Assembly (NCBI GenBank): GCA_022838965.1
Contig: JALHDK010000054.1
Span: 12,071-20,428 of the forward strand
Direction: 5' to 3'
Origin: Actinomycetales bacterium
GTDB lineage: Bacteria; Actinomycetota; Actinomycetes; Actinomycetales; Actinomycetaceae
DNA: 8,358 nucleotides
Shown in pieces: positions 6,628 to 8,358 of this stretch. The first letter of the stretch is position 1. Each line of letters begins with the position of its first letter. A model generated the notes under the pieces. It saw only the letters and a program-made list of their open reading frames with translations. It had not been told where the DNA came from and did not search any database. A program made the position numbers and the translations under genes.

Positions 6628-7775
6628 CCTCGGACCTCTTCCTCAGCCGGGGCCGACGCCCGCGGGATCACCAGCGTGAAGGTGGATCCGCGTCCGGGCT
6701 TCGACCAGAGCTTCACCTCACCGCCGTGGTCGCGGGCGATGTGCTTCACGATGCTCAGCCCCAGGCCCGTGCCGCCGGTGGACCGGGAGCGCGCCGCGTC
6801 ACCCCGGTAGAACCGTTCGAAGACCCGCTCCTGGACGTCCTCCTCGATGCCGATGCCCTGGTCGACGACGGCGATGCGGACCATGCCGTCCTGGGCCTTC
6901 ACGCCGACGGACACCGTTGAACCGGCAGGCGAGTACCGGATGGCATTGTCGAGCAGGTTGCGCAGCGCGGTGGTCAGCAGGGCGCGATCCCCCGAGACGA
7001 CCAGGCCCGCCTCCCCGCCGTGAACGAGCCGGATGCCGTGCGCTTGGGCCTCGACGCGGATGCGGTCGAGGGCCTCGGCGACGACGTCGTCCACCGCCAC
7101 CGGCTCCGGGTTCCCGAGTGCGTCCGGCTCCTGGAGACGGCTGAGGTCGATGATCTCCTGGACGAGGGTCGCGAGTCTGGCTGCCTCGCGCCGCATCTGC
7201 TCGGCGAAATGGGCCACCGCCTCGGGCTCGTCCGCACTCTCGGAAATGGTCTCCGCCAGCAGGGACAGTGCGCCGACCGGTGTCTTCAGTTCGTGGGACA
7301 CGTTGGCGACGAAGTCCCGGCGCATCTCCTCCACACGTCGCGCCGCCGTCTGGTCGCGGGCGAGGATCAGGGACCGGTCCCGTCCGAGGGGCGCGACCGA
7401 CACCGCGACGTGCAACGTCCCGGAGCGGTCTGACGGCCCACGTCGCAGTTCCAGCTCCGCGCTCTGGGTGACACCGCTCTGTCGCATCGCATCCACGAGG
7501 TCGCTGATCTCCGTGTGCGCCAGACGGTCCGCCCGCACCAGATGGAAGTGCAGCGCGCGGGTGTTGGACCTGATCACGTCGCCCTGGGCATCGAGGATGA
7601 TCGCCGCGTCCGGGAAGGCGGCGAGCATGCGCGCCTCATCCTCCGTGAGGTCATCGGCCTCGGCCTCGGCCTCCTCGCGCCGCTCGCGCTCGCTGAGGTG
7701 GTAGGCCAGGGTGGCCACGGCGCCGACCAGGAGGCCCACCAGCGCGGCGATGATCACGTCCAGTGCCGTACCCAC
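6624..7775 (-). CDS. senX3: Membrane sensor histidine kinase (SenX3/PhoR type)
   Basis: A 383-residue sensor kinase for phosphate signalling. There is a single N-terminal membrane segment (about 5-25, IIAALVGLLVGAVATLAY), with almost nothing outside the cell. A charged linker rich in E/R/A follows, then a PAS-like region (about 45-145, DAAIILDAQGDVIRSN). The dimerisation domain carries H161 in FVANVSHELKTPVGAL. The ATPase domain has an N-box at LRNLLDNAIRYSP (271-283), DQGIGI (305-310), ERVFERFYRGD (316-326) and GGTGLGLSIVKH (334-345). M. tuberculosis SenX3 is 410 residues. The lack of an external sensor loop fits the model in which the signal comes through PhoU and the phosphate transporter. 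The frame is open far upstream into phoU. The GTG at 7773-7775 is chosen because it directly precedes the membrane helix and lies 7 bp after TAGAGT. Confidence 0.93.
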   Translation of the reverse strand: MGTALDVIIAALVGLLVGAVATLAYHLSERERREEAEAEADDLTEDEARMLAAFPDAAIILDAQGDVIRSNTRALHFHLVRADRLAHTEISDLVDAMRQSGVTQSAELELRRGPSDRSGTLHVAVSVAPLGRDRSLILARDQTAARRVEEMRRDFVANVSHELKTPVGALSLLAETISESADEPEAVAHFAEQMRREAARLATLVQEIIDLSRLQEPDALGNPEPVAVDDVVAEALDRIRVEAQAHGIRLVHGGEAGLVVSGDRALLTTALRNLLDNAIRYSPAGSTVSVGVKAQDGMVRIAVVDQGIGIEEDVQERVFERFYRGDAARSRSTGGTGLGLSIVKHIARDHGGEVKLWSKPGRGSTFTLVIPRASAPAEEEVRG

Positions 7776-7782
7776 ATGGCAC

Positions 7783-7788
7783 ACTCTA
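7783..7788 (-). promoter_or_regulatory. Candidate -10 box of the senX3-regX3 operon (leaderless)
   Basis: The minus strand reads TAGAGT, then 7 bp (GTGCCAT), then the GTG start of senX3. No Shine-Dalgarno is present, so the spacing fits a leaderless mRNA. The -35 region (about 7806-7811) shows no consensus, as expected for an activator-dependent promoter. The PHO-box-like array begins about 38 bp further upstream. Confidence 0.55.
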
Positions 7789-7825
7789 GGGGAGGGGGCC
7801 CGAGGTCTCCGAGTGACCATGACCC

Positions 7826-7869
7826 GTCCATCCAGTGTTCCCCGCCGCGACACCTCTCGTTCACGGGGC
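7826..7869 (+). promoter_or_regulatory. PHO-box-like operator: four tandem 11-bp units
   Basis: Four consecutive 11-bp units begin at 7826 (GTCCATCCAGT), 7837 (GTTCCCCGCCG), 7848 (CGACACCTCTC) and 7859 (GTTCACGGGGC). Compared with the Streptomyces PhoP direct-repeat unit as I remember it (G-G/T-T-C-A-Y-Y-Y-R-S-G, core GTTCACC), they match 9, 8, 6 and 8 of 11 positions. The exact 11-bp phasing, and the location between phoU and senX3 where Streptomyces PhoP binds, support a binding site for the RegX3 encoded here. It could activate phoU, senX3-regX3, or both. Confidence 0.65.
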
Positions 7870-7920
7870 ACTGCTTGGTTGGTGACGACGCAGGCCAAAT
7901 GTGAGTGAGGTGTTGAGCGC

Positions 7921-8358
7921 GTGCGCGAGATCTTCCATCGGGAACTCGAGGAACTGGGTGACCTTCTCCTGGACATGGCCCACAAGGTTTCCGAAGCCGT
8001 CAGCCGGGCCGGGGACGCGATGCGAACGTCCGACCTGGAGCTCGCCGAGAGCGTGATCGACGCCGACAAGCGCATCGACGAGCTCGAGGACAGGATCGAG
8101 ACGATGAGCCTGACGATGCTGGCCCGGCAGCAGCCGGTGGCGACCGATCTCCGGCTCGTGGTCTCCGCCCTGCGGTTGTCGGCCACGCTGGAGCGTATGG
8201 GCGACCTGGCGGGCCACGTCGCCTTCATCGCGCGGTCACGCTACCCCGATCCCGTCTCGACGGGCGCCATGGCGGAGACCCTGGACGCGATGTCGCGCGT
8301 GGCCACCCAGATCGTGGCGAAGCTGGTCGAGCTGATGACGAAGCACGACCTCTCGCTC
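7921..8358 (+). CDS. phoU: PhoU phosphate-signalling protein, C-terminal part outside window
   Basis: The first 146 codons of PhoU, which runs off the right edge; full-length proteins are about 215-225 residues. PhoU is a cytoplasmic protein of two three-helix bundles that links the Pst phosphate transporter to the sensor kinase and keeps the phosphate regulon off when phosphate is plentiful. The N-terminal bundle is visible: MREIFHRELEELGDLLLDMA, then DADKRIDELEDRIE (47-60), QQPVATDLR (70-78), and the conserved metal-binding helix ERMGDLAGHVAFIA (91-104). The second bundle starts around 113. The GTG is the only start in frame after a stop codon at 7906-7908. GTGAGG at 7905-7910 may serve as a weak Shine-Dalgarno. 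It diverges from senX3-regX3 as phoU does from phoR-phoP in Streptomyces. Confidence 0.93.
   Translation, partial: MREIFHRELEELGDLLLDMAHKVSEAVSRAGDAMRTSDLELAESVIDADKRIDELEDRIETMSLTMLARQQPVATDLRLVVSALRLSATLERMGDLAGHVAFIARSRYPDPVSTGAMAETLDAMSRVATQIVAKLVELMTKHDLSL

Noticed and set aside
7776..8228. N-terminal extension of senX3 into the phoU region.
   Set aside because: The extension is Ser/Arg-rich shadow sequence antisense to phoU, lies upstream of the likely promoter, and would put a long non-family segment before the membrane helix.
1..8358. Phage, transposon, CRISPR, toxin-antitoxin or RNA genes.
   Set aside because: No spaced repeats of CRISPR type, no transposase or integrase motifs, no terminal inverted repeats and no tRNA-like cloverleaf were seen. 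Base composition is even throughout.

Overview
The window is high-GC, gene-dense DNA from an actinobacterium. CarD, a SenX3-RegX3 (PhoR-PhoP type) two-component system beside a divergent phoU, many GTG starts and strong G/C third-position bias all point there. A propionibacterial or related high-GC actinobacterial lineage seems likely, but I cannot fix the genus by eye. From memory, the order phoU / sensor-regulator / lipoprotein / carD / ispD-ispF / cysS matches the Streptomyces coelicolor phoU-phoRP region, and in part the Mycobacterium tuberculosis carD-ispD-ispF-cysS region. The locus is therefore ancestral rather than a mobile island.

Layout from left to right. (1) 1-1044, minus: N-terminal 348 codons of cysS, running off the left edge. 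(2) 1117-2478, plus: a 12-TM Atg22/UMF1-like MFS permease, divergent from cysS across 72 bp. (3) 2556-3686, plus: a protein resembling the bacterial archaeo-eukaryotic release factor family (baeRF family 3), 77 bp after the permease. (4) 3674-4834, minus: a fused ispDF gene for the MEP isoprenoid pathway, overlapping the baeRF gene tail-to-tail by 13 bp. (5) 4841-5323, minus: carD, 6 bp upstream of ispDF. (6) 5487-5930, plus: a small LpqE-like lipoprotein, divergent from carD. (7) 5932-6627 and 6624-7775, minus: regX3 and senX3, overlapping by ATGA. (8) 7921-8358, plus: the start of phoU, running off the right edge.

The right half is a phosphate-signalling unit: SenX3 is the membrane kinase, RegX3 its DNA-binding partner, and PhoU the usual link to the phosphate transporter. 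The 145-bp senX3-phoU intergenic region carries four tandem 11-bp units (7826-7869) resembling the Streptomyces PhoP 'PHO box', probably the autoregulatory operator. The middle is a housekeeping operon (carD-ispDF). In the relatives I recall, cysS follows ispF directly; here the plus-strand permease and baeRF genes separate them.

The clearest patterns beyond the genes are the PHO-box-like array and promoters of the form TAnnnT-N6/7-start codon, which predict leaderless mRNAs for cysS, the permease and senX3, and more weakly for the baeRF gene. The least understood genes are the permease/baeRF pair. I found no RNA genes, CRISPR arrays, insertion sequences or prophage genes, and no gene-free stretch longer than 163 bp.
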